Assembly (NCBI RefSeq): GCF_030295915.1
Contig: NZ_AP027361.1
Coordinates: 3,286,001-3,350,000, forward strand
Origin: Thalassotalea sediminis
Lineage (GTDB): Bacteria > Pseudomonadota > Gammaproteobacteria > Enterobacterales > Alteromonadaceae
DNA length: 64,000 nucleotides
Direction: 5' to 3'
Of this stretch, positions 43,728-52,530 are shown piece by piece. The position numbers and the translations under genes are program-made. Numbering within the stretch: position 1 is the first letter of the stretch; each line of letters opens with the position of its first letter. The notes under the pieces were generated by a model. It ran no database searches and was not told the origin of the DNA. It saw only the letters and a list, made by a program, of their open reading frames with translations.

Positions 43728-46415
43728 ATGGCATCAATTAGTAGCCAGATAAATAGTGCAAATCAAGCCATCTGTAATAACATTGCATCACTTGGAAATA
43801 GGGATTTACTTTCTCAAAATATACTATCTCAACTAAGAAATCTAATTGAAGGTATTATAGTTTTCACACATTCCCAAAACCCTGAAGATACTTTTCACTA
43901 CAACAAAGTATCTCCAGCTATGGAATTGGTTAAGCAAAACGGAAGATTAAACTTTCTTGCTAAGTTTCATAAATTAATACAAAAAAGTGCTTCGCATTAC
44001 ACTTTTGACGGAGACGCGTCAGAAAGGTTAATGCTTAAATATTATGAATACCTTCTCCGTACCCGAAAGACAATGAGTGATGACTATGGTTTACGCATAC
44101 TCTACAATCTTGAAGCTTTCCCCATTGATCAAGACCCATCTCTCCGAGAATACCATGAGCGTATTTCCGACCGTATAAATACCTTATTAGCCCCAAATCA
44201 ACAATTACTTTCCCCTGAACGTTATTACATTCACAAAACAAGACCATTTTTTGTAAATGGGCAAATTCTCTACGAAGTAACTTTTTACAGAGCAATCAAT
44301 AAAGCAACAAAAGCAGACCGCGTAATTGCTTTTACAAACATAGATATCACTGACAAATATTCAGCAATGCTCACTCTCCAACAGGATGCAATTACAGTTA
44401 TTGGTTATACAATGCCAATAATAATTATACGCCATTGGGAGGTGTCAATCAGACCCTGTGAATTTGATAACTTTGCAAAGCTACTAGGTATTTCCACAAA
44501 AGTACAAGCCAACTCAAAAGAATACCGTTACGTCATGGGGATGTTAACGACAGAATCATCAAATTTATTAGATCTAATTGATATGCCTGACATTAACTAT
44601 GATGCACTTAAAGCCAATGCTACAAATGGAGTGGTTTCACCTAAACTATTTCCTGTTTTAGATAAGGCTCGCCACATAATTAGCTCTAAATCTGCGGGCC
44701 ATAACGTCCTTAGGTATTTACTACTAGCAATGTTCAATAAAACCATAAAGTCTCAGTTTGACAGAAGAGAATGTCCGCACCTATCGGCACTGAATCTAAA
44801 ATTCGCTTGTATACCATTTGACCAGATGCCATTTTGTACATCATTGTCTGGGCATAACCCGAGGTACTGGGATCTTGTCGAAAGCCTTGATACAGATGAT
44901 AAACTTCATGAACTACTAGTTAGAAAAATCAAAAATAATGTTGATCATCAAGGGGTACTTTACACTCCCGTAACAGAGCTCTCCCAATATGATAGTTTAG
45001 ACACCCTAATACGTACTTATAACAATAAGTTGTATTACACACATAAAGAAACTCGTAAACTAATATCGGATAAAGGGCATGTTTTTATTGCTGGATATGA
45101 AAGAGATACTGCGGCAATAATCACAAAATTAAAAGAAAAATCCTCTCAAGGTATACAAGGCTATACCCAAGCTGTTGAACGCTGGTTGTTCGACAGTAAT
45201 CATGAAATTGACGACGCATTAAAATTATCGGCATTAAAACAATTATTTTGCAAATCCTATGTTGCACTTATTTACGGGGCTGCCGGCACTGGTAAGTCAA
45301 CAATGGTTAACCATATTGCAAATTATTTTAACGATAAACAAAAGTTATTTCTTGCGCATACAAACCCTGCTGTTGACAACTTAAAGCGTAAAGTAAGTGC
45401 TCAAAATTCTGTATTCAGAACAATAAGTAGTCAATGCTATACGACTGAATGTACAAACTATGATGTACTCATCATAGACGAATGTAGCACGGTTAGTAAT
45501 GCCAACCTACTCAATGTGTTAGAAAGAACCTCTTTTGACTTACTTGTTCTTGTAGGTGATATATATCAAATAGAATCAATCGAATTCGGTAATTGGTTTA
45601 GTGCCGTTAGCTCATTCATACCACAAGACTCTATCTTTGAATTGCAAACACCATATCGTACAAGCAATCAATCCTTACTAAGCTTTTGGAATAAAGTAAG
45701 AAACATCGATGATGATATAACTGAAATTATCGCCCAAAATGACTATTCTTCTGTTTTGAGTAGCGAGCTATTTCAGCCTAGCGCCAATGATGAAATTATC
45801 CTATGCCTTAATTATGATGGTTTATACGGCATTAATAATGTAAACCGATTTATGCAAAGTAGTAATCGAAATCCTGCGTTTACATGGAGGGAAACAATTT
45901 TTAAGGTCGGCGATCCTATATTGTTTTCAGAAACAGGACGATTTAGTCCTGTAATCTACAACAACCTGAAAGGTAGAATAGAGTCCATTCAACAAGCGCC
46001 GGGATGGATTCAATTTGACGTTTGGCTAGACCGCCCGGTTAGTCAATTTGATGTACTACATTTGAATGACCTTACTTGGGTAAGAAGCTCTGTTGTCAGA
46101 TTTACTGTTTATGATCATCCTGGAACCAGCGATGAAGACGATGACTCATATAACACCACAGTTCCATTCCAAGTAGCATATGCTGTGTCAATCCATAAAG
46201 CACAAGGCCTTGAATATGAATCTGTAAAAATAGTTATTACTGATGCAAATGAAGACGATGTATCTCACAGTATTTTTTATACTGCCGTTACCAGAGCTAG
46301 AAACCACTTAAAAATATTTTGGACGCCAGAAACCCAGCAAAATGTTTTAAAGAAATTAAGTAAAAACGCTAATACAAAGGATGTATATCTTCTGAAGGCA
46401 AGGCGCGGTTTATAA
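43728..46415 (+). CDS. SF1 (RecD/Dna2-like) helicase with unknown N-terminal half
   Basis: 895 aa from the ATG at 43728, which has AAAGGA 11 nt upstream; a GTG at 43671 is also in frame. The first 490 or so residues match nothing I recognise. The C-terminal half is a superfamily 1 helicase: Walker A 'GAAGTGKSTMV' (from residue 517), Walker B 'LIIDECST', 'LVGDIYQIES', motif IV-like 'ELQTPYRTS', motif V 'AVSIHKAQGLEYESV' and motif VI 'YTAVTRARNHLKI'. The split resembles defence helicases that carry a separate sensor or effector domain. It is the last gene before the element's tRNA and terminator. Confidence 0.82.
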   Translation: MASISSQINSANQAICNNIASLGNRDLLSQNILSQLRNLIEGIIVFTHSQNPEDTFHYNKVSPAMELVKQNGRLNFLAKFHKLIQKSASHYTFDGDASERLMLKYYEYLLRTRKTMSDDYGLRILYNLEAFPIDQDPSLREYHERISDRINTLLAPNQQLLSPERYYIHKTRPFFVNGQILYEVTFYRAINKATKADRVIAFTNIDITDKYSAMLTLQQDAITVIGYTMPIIIIRHWEVSIRPCEFDNFAKLLGISTKVQANSKEYRYVMGMLTTESSNLLDLIDMPDINYDALKANATNGVVSPKLFPVLDKARHIISSKSAGHNVLRYLLLAMFNKTIKSQFDRRECPHLSALNLKFACIPFDQMPFCTSLSGHNPRYWDLVESLDTDDKLHELLVRKIKNNVDHQGVLYTPVTELSQYDSLDTLIRTYNNKLYYTHKETRKLISDKGHVFIAGYERDTAAIITKLKEKSSQGIQGYTQAVERWLFDSNHEIDDALKLSALKQLFCKSYVALIYGAAGTGKSTMVNHIANYFNDKQKLFLAHTNPAVDNLKRKVSAQNSVFRTISSQCYTTECTNYDVLIIDECSTVSNANLLNVLERTSFDLLVLVGDIYQIESIEFGNWFSAVSSFIPQDSIFELQTPYRTSNQSLLSFWNKVRNIDDDITEIIAQNDYSSVLSSELFQPSANDEIILCLNYDGLYGINNVNRFMQSSNRNPAFTWRETIFKVGDPILFSETGRFSPVIYNNLKGRIESIQQAPGWIQFDVWLDRPVSQFDVLHLNDLTWVRSSVVRFTVYDHPGTSDEDDDSYNTTVPFQVAYAVSIHKAQGLEYESVKIVITDANEDDVSHSIFYTAVTRARNHLKIFWTPETQQNVLKKLSKNANTKDVYLLKARRGL

Positions 46416-46447
46416 AAAAAGCCCCATCCAATTAAGGACAGGGCTTT
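46414..46447 (-). terminator. Terminator of the element tRNA (and of the helicase gene)
   Basis: AGCCC..TCC - GGA..GGGCT stem on the minus strand followed by seven Ts, 8 nt past the tRNA 3' end. It overlaps the helicase stop on the plus strand. Confidence 0.7.
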
Positions 46448-46454
46448 AATATAA

Positions 46455-46541
46455 TGGTACCAGAGGCCGGACTCGAACCGGCACGCTATCACTAGCGGGG
46501 GATTTTGAATCCCCTATGTCTACCAATTTCATCACTCTGGC
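46455..46541 (-). tRNA. tRNA-Leu(CAA) carried by the element
   Basis: 87 nt on the minus strand with encoded CCA. Acceptor GCCAGAG pairs with CTCTGGT (first pair G-U); anticodon stem GGGGA/TCCCC with loop TTCAAAA gives anticodon CAA; long variable arm (CGCTAGTGATAGCG) and T arm GCCGGTTCGAGTCCGGC are intact. It differs from the split host tRNA at about 19 of 87 positions by hand alignment, with stem changes compensated, so it is not a fresh copy of the host gene. It is the only intact tRNA-Leu(CAA) in the window. Confidence 0.95.
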
Positions 46542-46563
46542 AAAGGCTTTTAGCAACCTTTAA

Positions 46564-46614
46564 AGTTTGCAAAGAAATGAGCATCGTGTCTAGAAATTCA
46601 TTTCTTTGTAAACT
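46564..46614. repeat. Inverted repeat with TTTGCAAAG arms, right end
   Basis: Arms 46564-46580 and 46598-46614 match at 16 of 17 positions. Each contains the CTTTGCAAA motif or its one-mismatch form (CTTTGTAAA), matching the arm-type sites at both ends of the element. Confidence 0.6.
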
Positions 46615-46661
46615 GATCCAACCTTAAAACTAGGTCAGTGTTTTTTACTTCTGCCAGTAAA

Positions 46662-46680
46662 CTTTGCAAATCTTTGCAAG
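46662..46680. promoter_or_regulatory. Paired CTTTGCAAA arm-type sites, right end
   Basis: CTTTGCAAA at 46662-46670 and CTTTGCAAG at 46672-46680, 10 bp apart, about 60 nt inside attR. They mirror the pair at 30106-30125. Confidence 0.6.
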
Positions 46681-46735
46681 GCTCAAAATTGACTTTACCT
46701 AAATACTATCAATTAGTTAGCTTTAGACGTATTAA

Positions 46736-46744
46736 ATTTTGAAT
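46736..46744. repeat. attR core
   Basis: ATTTTGAAT, same as attL at 30042-30050. It lies in the anticodon loop of the 5' tRNA half. Confidence 0.85.
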
Positions 46745-46775
46745 CCGTCGTGTCTACCAATTCCACCACTCCGGC
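46736..46775 (-). pseudogene. 5' half of host tRNA-Leu(CAA), stranded at the right end
   Basis: On the minus strand: GCCGGAG acceptor, D arm (GGTAGAC) and the 5' side of the anticodon stem and loop, ending in the attR core. It joins with 29995-30050 to make a complete tRNA. Confidence 0.9.
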
Positions 46776-46812
46776 GACACAGTGACAACAAGCAACTGCT
46801 TGATGTGCTGGC

Positions 46813-46840
46813 ATTATACGAAATTAACATAATGACGCAA
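46813..46840 (-). promoter_or_regulatory. Promoter of the original host tRNA-Leu gene
   Basis: On the minus strand: -35 TTGCGT (46835-46840), 16-nt spacer, -10 TATAAT (46813-46818), followed by a GC-containing discriminator (GCCAGC) as in stable-RNA promoters, about 37 nt before the tRNA 5' end. It now drives the orphaned 5' half and, by read-through, could drive the element tRNA. Confidence 0.75.
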
Positions 46841-46891
46841 GATATTTTATCCACACAATGATTAACTGCTGTTTTATTAGGCATCAACACT

Positions 46892-47512
46892 TTAAGGCGC
46901 ATACGCTTTTAAAAATAATTTTACGGCTAATGCGACTTCACGTTCAATTTCTTGTTTAGTCACTTTAGTATTCGCAAGTAACAATGATTTAAAATGTAAC
47001 CGCCCGTTGGCCATTTCAATCAATAACTGTGCTGCGTAATCTTTATCGTCTATTTTAACCACACCTTGTTGCTCAAGCTCAGCTAAATAATTACCAATTA
47101 ACCCTCGACACTGCATAGGGCCTTGTTGGTAAATATATTCACCAATTTCAGGCATTTTTACCACCAACTGACTGACCACGCGAAACAACGCCAACATCGT
47201 ATGAGATAGCATACCTGTAACAAACTTGACGCAAACATTTGTTAACGCTTCTTGCGGTGGTAAGTTTTTATCTAACGACTCCAGAGCTCTGCGCTGTAAG
47301 GCGACTTTTTCCCTAAGCACTGCAAGCAGTAACCCTTGTTTATTGCCGAATTCATTGTAAATCGAGCGACGTGAACCTCCCGATTCACTGATGATCATAT
47401 CTAACGACGTTTTTTCAAAACCATGCTGTAAAAATAACGTTTGCGCTGCAGCTAATATCCGTTCTCCCCTATCAGATAAAGGCTTTGCTAATTTATCGGT
47501 AATTTTTTGCAT
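46892..47512 (-). CDS. TetR-family repressor of the efflux operon
   Basis: 206 aa from the ATG at 47512; the ATG at 47596 would run through the operator. N-terminal TetR HTH ('ILAAAQTLFLQHGFEKTSLDMIISESGG', in part 'SRRSIYNEFGNKQGLL') and an all-helical ligand domain. It is divergent from an RND efflux pair, with a symmetrical operator between the two starts, the usual autoregulated repressor design. The inducer is unknown. Confidence 0.9.
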   Translation of the reverse strand: MQKITDKLAKPLSDRGERILAAAQTLFLQHGFEKTSLDMIISESGGSRRSIYNEFGNKQGLLLAVLREKVALQRRALESLDKNLPPQEALTNVCVKFVTGMLSHTMLALFRVVSQLVVKMPEIGEYIYQQGPMQCRGLIGNYLAELEQQGVVKIDDKDYAAQLLIEMANGRLHFKSLLLANTKVTKQEIEREVALAVKLFLKAYAP

Positions 47513-47541
47513 AACAACTGAGAAAATTAAATTTGACTTTG

Positions 47542-47582
47542 GTACTACACAGTACCACAATATGTGGTATTTGGTAGTACCA
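47542..47582. promoter_or_regulatory. Two-part palindromic operator for the TetR repressor
   Basis: Outer arms GGTACTAC (47542-47549) and GTAGTACC (47575-47582), inner arms TACCACA (47554-47560) and TGTGGTA (47564-47570). Both dyads are perfect and share one centre at 47562. It lies between tetR and the efflux genes. Confidence 0.82.
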
Positions 47583-47648
47583 TTTTGTATGTACAAGCAT
47601 TTTTAATGCAAAATTGGTCTACGCTTTTATTCATCAATTGTTATACGG

Positions 47649-48761
47649 ATGTATTCGATGCGAAACTTTGTTTCTGTTATTTTCCCTATATTGTTTCTAG
47701 CAAGCTGTTCTGATAAAACCCCAGAAAAGGAACCCGTGATCAGGCCTATTGCTTGGCAAGAAGTTACCTTTTCACCTTTGGAACAAATTCGTACCCTATC
47801 AGGTATCGTCGCCCCCGTTGAAACTGCGACACTGAGTTTTGAAGTCGCGGGTAAAGTAGAAACGGTCGCCGCTAAGCTGGGTGACAAAGTCACGAAAGGC
47901 CAGCTACTCGTTCAGTTAAACCAACGTAGTTTTGCGTTAAGTTTGCAATCGGCTGAAGCAAACTTACAACAAGTAGAAGCCAATTATGCCGAAGCTAAAA
48001 ATGCCTATGAACGCTTTTCTAAGCTCATAAAACAAGGGCTTGTCTCTCAATCAGACTTTGATAACGCAAAAGCAGCATTTGAATCGACTAAAAGCGCTGT
48101 TGCGGTTGCGCAAGCCAAAGTTGATATCGCACAAAAAAACTTGCAAGACAGCACATTACTTGCCCCTTATAACGGTGTTATCACCAATAGATTTATAGAG
48201 CCGTCGCAACAAATATCACCAGGAATACCCATTTTGGAAATAGAAGGGAGACATGGGTTAGAAGTTAATGTAATGGTGCCTGAAACACTGATTAGAAACT
48301 TATCTAAAGACACTAAACTCAGTGTAACTTTTCCGGTACTAAACCAAGTCACTTTACCTGGCAGTATTACTGAAATAGGTACTAGGGCACAGTCTGCCAA
48401 TGCTTTTCCACTAACGTTAATTTTAAATCAAAGCCATGAAGGCCTCAGAGCTGGCATGACAGCTGAAGTTTCTTTTACATTCCAAGGTCGCGGTAGAACA
48501 GGCCATAACGGACCATCAGCGAGAGTTCCCACAACGGCGATAGGTGCCGATCTCGAACAAAAATCTTATGTTTTTGTGTATAACAAAGCGACTAAAACGA
48601 TTAATAAAAGATATGTACAAACAGAAAATGTTATCAATAACCAAATTATTTTATCTGCAGGGTTAGAAGAAGGCGAAATTATCGCGACTGCAGGCATCGC
48701 ATTTTTACGTGATGGCCAACAAGTGACACTGTTAGACCAACAAACCCAACGTTTTAATTAA
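47649..48761 (+). CDS. RND efflux periplasmic adaptor (membrane fusion lipoprotein)
   Basis: 370 aa. An N-terminal lipoprotein signal ends in lipobox 'LASC'. The family order is clear: lipoyl-like domain ('VETVAAKLGDKVTKGQLLVQL'), alpha-helical hairpin ('SLQSAEANLQQVEANYAEAKN' in part), second lipoyl half ('TLLAPYNGVITNRF'), beta-barrel and membrane-proximal domains. It links the RND pump at 48772 to an outer membrane channel encoded elsewhere. ATG at 47658 is an alternative start. Confidence 0.92.
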   Translation: MYSMRNFVSVIFPILFLASCSDKTPEKEPVIRPIAWQEVTFSPLEQIRTLSGIVAPVETATLSFEVAGKVETVAAKLGDKVTKGQLLVQLNQRSFALSLQSAEANLQQVEANYAEAKNAYERFSKLIKQGLVSQSDFDNAKAAFESTKSAVAVAQAKVDIAQKNLQDSTLLAPYNGVITNRFIEPSQQISPGIPILEIEGRHGLEVNVMVPETLIRNLSKDTKLSVTFPVLNQVTLPGSITEIGTRAQSANAFPLTLILNQSHEGLRAGMTAEVSFTFQGRGRTGHNGPSARVPTTAIGADLEQKSYVFVYNKATKTINKRYVQTENVINNQIILSAGLEEGEIIATAGIAFLRDGQQVTLLDQQTQRFN

Positions 48762-48771
48762 GGGTGTCACG

Positions 48772-51700
48772 ATGAACATTACTGCTACCGCTTTTCAATA
48801 CCGAAAAACTGTTTTTCTTGTCGCCGCTTTATTATTGGTCAATGGAATTTTTGCTTATTTTACCTTACCTGCGCAAGAAGACCCTAGCATTACGATAAGA
48901 GAAGCCATTGTTACCACACAATTCCCAGGAATGGCTCCGGATCGCGTCGAACAATTAATCACCAAAAAGCTCGAAGAAGAAATTCGTAGAATTCCCGAAG
49001 TGAAAGAAATCAAATCATCCTCTTCCACTGGGTTATCTACCATACATGTCAAAATTTATGACCGTTATTTTAATCTTGATAATATTTGGCAAGATCTCCG
49101 TAATAAAGTGAATGGCGCACAAAATAAGCTACCGGCAGGTACAACGCCTTCGCACGTAAATGACCAATTTGGTGATGTTTCTGTCGTTACACTAGCCCTT
49201 ACCGCTGATGGTTTTTCAATGGCTGAAATGTACGATATAGCACAACATATTCGAGACACATTATATAGCGTTGAAGGCACGAAAAAAATTGATATTCTCG
49301 GTTATCAATCTGAACGTATTTACCTAGAAACGTCAAATGCAAAACTCTCACAACTTGGTATATCACCACAGGCACTAATTAATGAGCTTAGAAATCAAAA
49401 TATTGTGCGTTCTGGTGGCCAAGTAGATACCGGTGCTAAAAGTTATATTATTGAACCAACAGGTAATTTCACTCAATTAGACGATATTGCAAATACTTTT
49501 ATCTCCATTCCTAATACCGAAGATTTTATCGCGCTCAAAGATATCGTCACCATTAAACGAGGCTATATTGATCCACCCGATAAGCAATCGTACTTTAACG
49601 GTAAACCGGCAATATTTTTTGCCACAGCAATGCTCCCAGGTTATAACATTCTAGAATTTTCTCCTCGTATTCTCGCCCGTATTGAGCAAATTCAAAATAC
49701 TTTACCCATTGGCTATCAACTTGATATTGCGACCTATCAGGCTGAACAAGTTGATAAAACAGTCAAGGGTGTCTCAATCAGTGTATTGCAAACACTTGCA
49801 ATAGTATTAGTGGTAGTGGTGCTTTTTCTTGGCGTAAGAACAGGCTTAATCGTTGGGGCTATTGTGCCTTTCGTAATGTTAGTCACTCTCACCTTTATGC
49901 AAATGAGTGGGATAAAATTAGAACGTATGAGTTTAGCCACGCTTATTATTTCTCTTGGCTTACTCGTCGATAACGGAATTGTTATCGCTGAAGATTTTAA
50001 ACGTAGAATTGAAGATAATATTTCACGGTACGACGCTATGGTTCAAGGTTGCAAAGAACTGGCTTTACCTTTATTGAGTTCTTCCGCAACGACAATACTT
50101 TTCTTTCTCCCTTTAATGCTCGCTGATCATGTTGCAGGCGAATATACGCGTTCAATTTCCTTAGTTATTTTAATTACCTTACTGACAAGCTGGGTATTAG
50201 CACTGTCAATCACGCCTATATTGAGCTATTACTTTATAAAAGTAACGCCTAATGAGCAGTCAACCAGCACAAACGACACGACTCTCCTTAATAAATACTA
50301 CCAAGCTTACCAACGTTTTTTACTATGGGTATTGACGCACAAAACGCTGTTTTTATCATCAATGTTGGCTTTGTTTATTATCGCCGTATTCTCTATGCAA
50401 TTTGTCGCTAAGCAGTTCTTTCCAGACTCCGATAGAACGCAAATATTGGTAAACATTGATTTGCCTAATGGCACCTCATCGCGTGAAACTGACAGGCAAA
50501 TGCGTGCTATTTTTACCTGGTTCAATCAAAACAAACAGCAATTTGATTACATAGAGAGCTATTCTGGATATGTTGGCTTTAGTGGCCCACGCTTTGTGTT
50601 ATCACTAAATCCAGAAGATCCTGCCCAAAACAAAGGTTTTATCGTCATCAATGTAAAACCTGAAACAGATATTAGTGCGGTAACACAATCACTTGACCCG
50701 CTGATAGAATCTACTTTTCCTAATGTTTCAGCACGCGTCAAAAAAATGTTTTTGGGTCCGTCCGACTCAGCCATTCTTAAAGTGCAAGTAAAAGGTCCAG
50801 ATAAAACGGTACTTTATAAAAAAGCACAACAAATTATGACGTTATTAAACGAAACACCAAATACGATTAATGTGCGTAATAATTGGGAAAACTTGATCAC
50901 AAAAATTTCAGTGAAGGTTGATCAACACCGAGCCAAACGCGCAGGACTAACATCGAGCGATATCGCTCAAGCATTAGACAGTTATTTTAGCGGCGCACAC
51001 ATTACCAACTTTAGAGAAGGTGATGACATTATACCTATTGTATTTCGTGCAGAAGAAGGTGAACGTCAAAACATTGATAAACTACGTACCCTTAACGTTT
51101 ACTCTCACACAACCGGCAACACTATCCCATTGTTTCAAGTTGCAGACTTTGAACCAATCAATCAATTTTCAATGATCCATCACGAAGATATGTTTCGCAC
51201 CATTAGCATTGAAGCCCGTAATACGGCGATGGCGGCAGAAGATCTCAAAGTATTCATTGACGACAAACTCGACGCGCTAAGGCAAGATCTTCCCGTAAAT
51301 CATAGTATTGAATATGACGGAGTAATCAAAGAATCTGCTGCTGCACAAAAATCATTGAGTGCCAATATGCCAATTGTACTGGGCATTATCATTATCCTTT
51401 TTGTTGCCCAATTTAACTCCTATCGAAAAGCACTGATTATCTGCTTAACCATCCCCTTATCTTTTATTGGCGCCGTATTAGGGCTTTTTATTATGCAAGC
51501 ACCATTTGGTTTCATGGTAACGCTCGGGTTATATAGTTTGGCAGGTATTATCATTAATAATGCCATCGTACTGATCGATCGTATCAATATTGAAATGTCA
51601 CATGGAAAAACTGAGTATCAAGCGATAATTGATGCATGTATAACAAGGCTTCGCCCTATTGCCATGACAACAATTACCACCATAATGGGGCTCATGCCGT

Positions 51701-51837
51701 TAATTGTCAGTAAGGATCCTTTATTTTATGGGCTAGCAAATGTTATTGCTTTTGGCCTAGGCATTGGTACGATTCTCACATTAGGTGTAGTTCCCGCACT
51801 TTATGCTGCTGTTTATAAAGTCAAAACAACAACGTAA
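48772..51837 (+). CDS. RND family multidrug efflux permease
   Basis: 1021 aa, full-length for the AcrB/HAE-1-like family. Twelve membrane segments, two periplasmic porter loops after helices 1 and 7, and the intramembrane region 'LVDNGIVIAEDF' in helix 4 with the Asp used in proton relay. Repeated 'TTIMGLMPL' style motifs appear in the C-terminal half. It starts 10 nt after the adaptor stop. Substrates are not predictable; the TetR repressor upstream probably senses them. Confidence 0.93.
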   Translation: MNITATAFQYRKTVFLVAALLLVNGIFAYFTLPAQEDPSITIREAIVTTQFPGMAPDRVEQLITKKLEEEIRRIPEVKEIKSSSSTGLSTIHVKIYDRYFNLDNIWQDLRNKVNGAQNKLPAGTTPSHVNDQFGDVSVVTLALTADGFSMAEMYDIAQHIRDTLYSVEGTKKIDILGYQSERIYLETSNAKLSQLGISPQALINELRNQNIVRSGGQVDTGAKSYIIEPTGNFTQLDDIANTFISIPNTEDFIALKDIVTIKRGYIDPPDKQSYFNGKPAIFFATAMLPGYNILEFSPRILARIEQIQNTLPIGYQLDIATYQAEQVDKTVKGVSISVLQTLAIVLVVVVLFLGVRTGLIVGAIVPFVMLVTLTFMQMSGIKLERMSLATLIISLGLLVDNGIVIAEDFKRRIEDNISRYDAMVQGCKELALPLLSSSATTILFFLPLMLADHVAGEYTRSISLVILITLLTSWVLALSITPILSYYFIKVTPNEQSTSTNDTTLLNKYYQAYQRFLLWVLTHKTLFLSSMLALFIIAVFSMQFVAKQFFPDSDRTQILVNIDLPNGTSSRETDRQMRAIFTWFNQNKQQFDYIESYSGYVGFSGPRFVLSLNPEDPAQNKGFIVINVKPETDISAVTQSLDPLIESTFPNVSARVKKMFLGPSDSAILKVQVKGPDKTVLYKKAQQIMTLLNETPNTINVRNNWENLITKISVKVDQHRAKRAGLTSSDIAQALDSYFSGAHITNFREGDDIIPIVFRAEEGERQNIDKLRTLNVYSHTTGNTIPLFQVADFEPINQFSMIHHEDMFRTISIEARNTAMAAEDLKVFIDDKLDALRQDLPVNHSIEYDGVIKESAAAQKSLSANMPIVLGIIIILFVAQFNSYRKALIICLTIPLSFIGAVLGLFIMQAPFGFMVTLGLYSLAGIIINNAIVLIDRINIEMSHGKTEYQAIIDACITRLRPIAMTTITTIMGLMPLIVSKDPLFYGLANVIAFGLGIGTILTLGVVPALYAAVYKVKTTT

Positions 51838-51929
51838 CAGTTAAAGGATTAATGCAAGCATCGCCAATCGTTATCTAAATAAATCGGCTTGTGTAACACA
51901 CTAAGTCGGTTATTTATGTTAATTGCTAT

Positions 51930-51971
51930 AAGTCGCGCATTAGACTCTGGTACACTAGCGCGCGACTTTTT
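51930..51971 (+). terminator. Hairpin after the RND operon
   Basis: AAGTCGCGC (51930-51938) pairs with GCGCGACTT (51960-51968), followed by TTTT, 9 nt before the RDD gene start. The 21-nt loop contains TACACT, so part of it may serve as the RDD promoter -10. Confidence 0.5.
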
Positions 51972-51979
51972 ATGAGAGT

Positions 51980-52486
51980 ATGACAATGTCTTCAGTTGAT
52001 TTTACACAGTTCCCCCGTGCGGGCTTTATGCGCCGATTAGGTGCTTGGATTTATGATGCGCTATTAGCAGCTGCCGTTTACATGGTCGCAGGTGCAATAG
52101 GCTTTGGTCTTTTTGCTGTATTTGCTAAAGTCGGATTAGTTGATATGGGTGATCATCAACATTTAATTGATGTTCAACAATCTTCATTTTTTTACAGTGC
52201 AATCATCTACGCTTGGAATATTTTTTGGGTGGTGTACTTCTTTTTATTTTTCTGGTCACGCAGTGGACAAACGCTAGGTATGAAAGCTTGGCGATTGAGG
52301 CTTCAGCATTTCGACGGCTCACTTATTAGCAAAAAAACAGGGTTAAAACGCATCTTGCCGGCACTAGGCGGCCTTGGTTCATTGTGGGTATTATTCCAAT
52401 GGAAACAGAAGCTAAGTTTACAAGACAGGCTGACTGAAACAGAAGTCGTGGTACTGTCTTTAACCGCAAATAAAGCTAAAATTTGA
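51980..52486 (+). CDS. RDD-family membrane protein
   Basis: 168 aa. 'AGFMRRLGAWIYDALLAA' at the start is the RDD signature (Arg, Asp, Asp). Two or three membrane helices and a late 'SGQTLGMKAWRLRL' are typical. The family is an inner-membrane protein of unknown or varied transport role. It is convergent with lptG, as in many gammaproteobacteria. Confidence 0.88.
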   Translation: MTMSSVDFTQFPRAGFMRRLGAWIYDALLAAAVYMVAGAIGFGLFAVFAKVGLVDMGDHQHLIDVQQSSFFYSAIIYAWNIFWVVYFFLFFWSRSGQTLGMKAWRLRLQHFDGSLISKKTGLKRILPALGGLGSLWVLFQWKQKLSLQDRLTETEVVVLSLTANKAKI

Positions 52487-52498
52487 TATACGGTGAAG

Positions 52499-52530
52499 AG
52501 CGGGATGTTAACCTTAACCCGCTTTTTTTC
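52499..52530. terminator. Terminator between RDD gene and lptG
   Basis: AGCGGG-loop-CCCGCT with an inner GTTAA/TTAAC pairing, followed by a T7 run on the plus strand. It overlaps the last codons of lptG. Confidence 0.72.

Noticed and set aside
47513..47596. Longer start for the TetR protein
   Set aside because: The extra codons run through the palindromic operator and add no family-like sequence.
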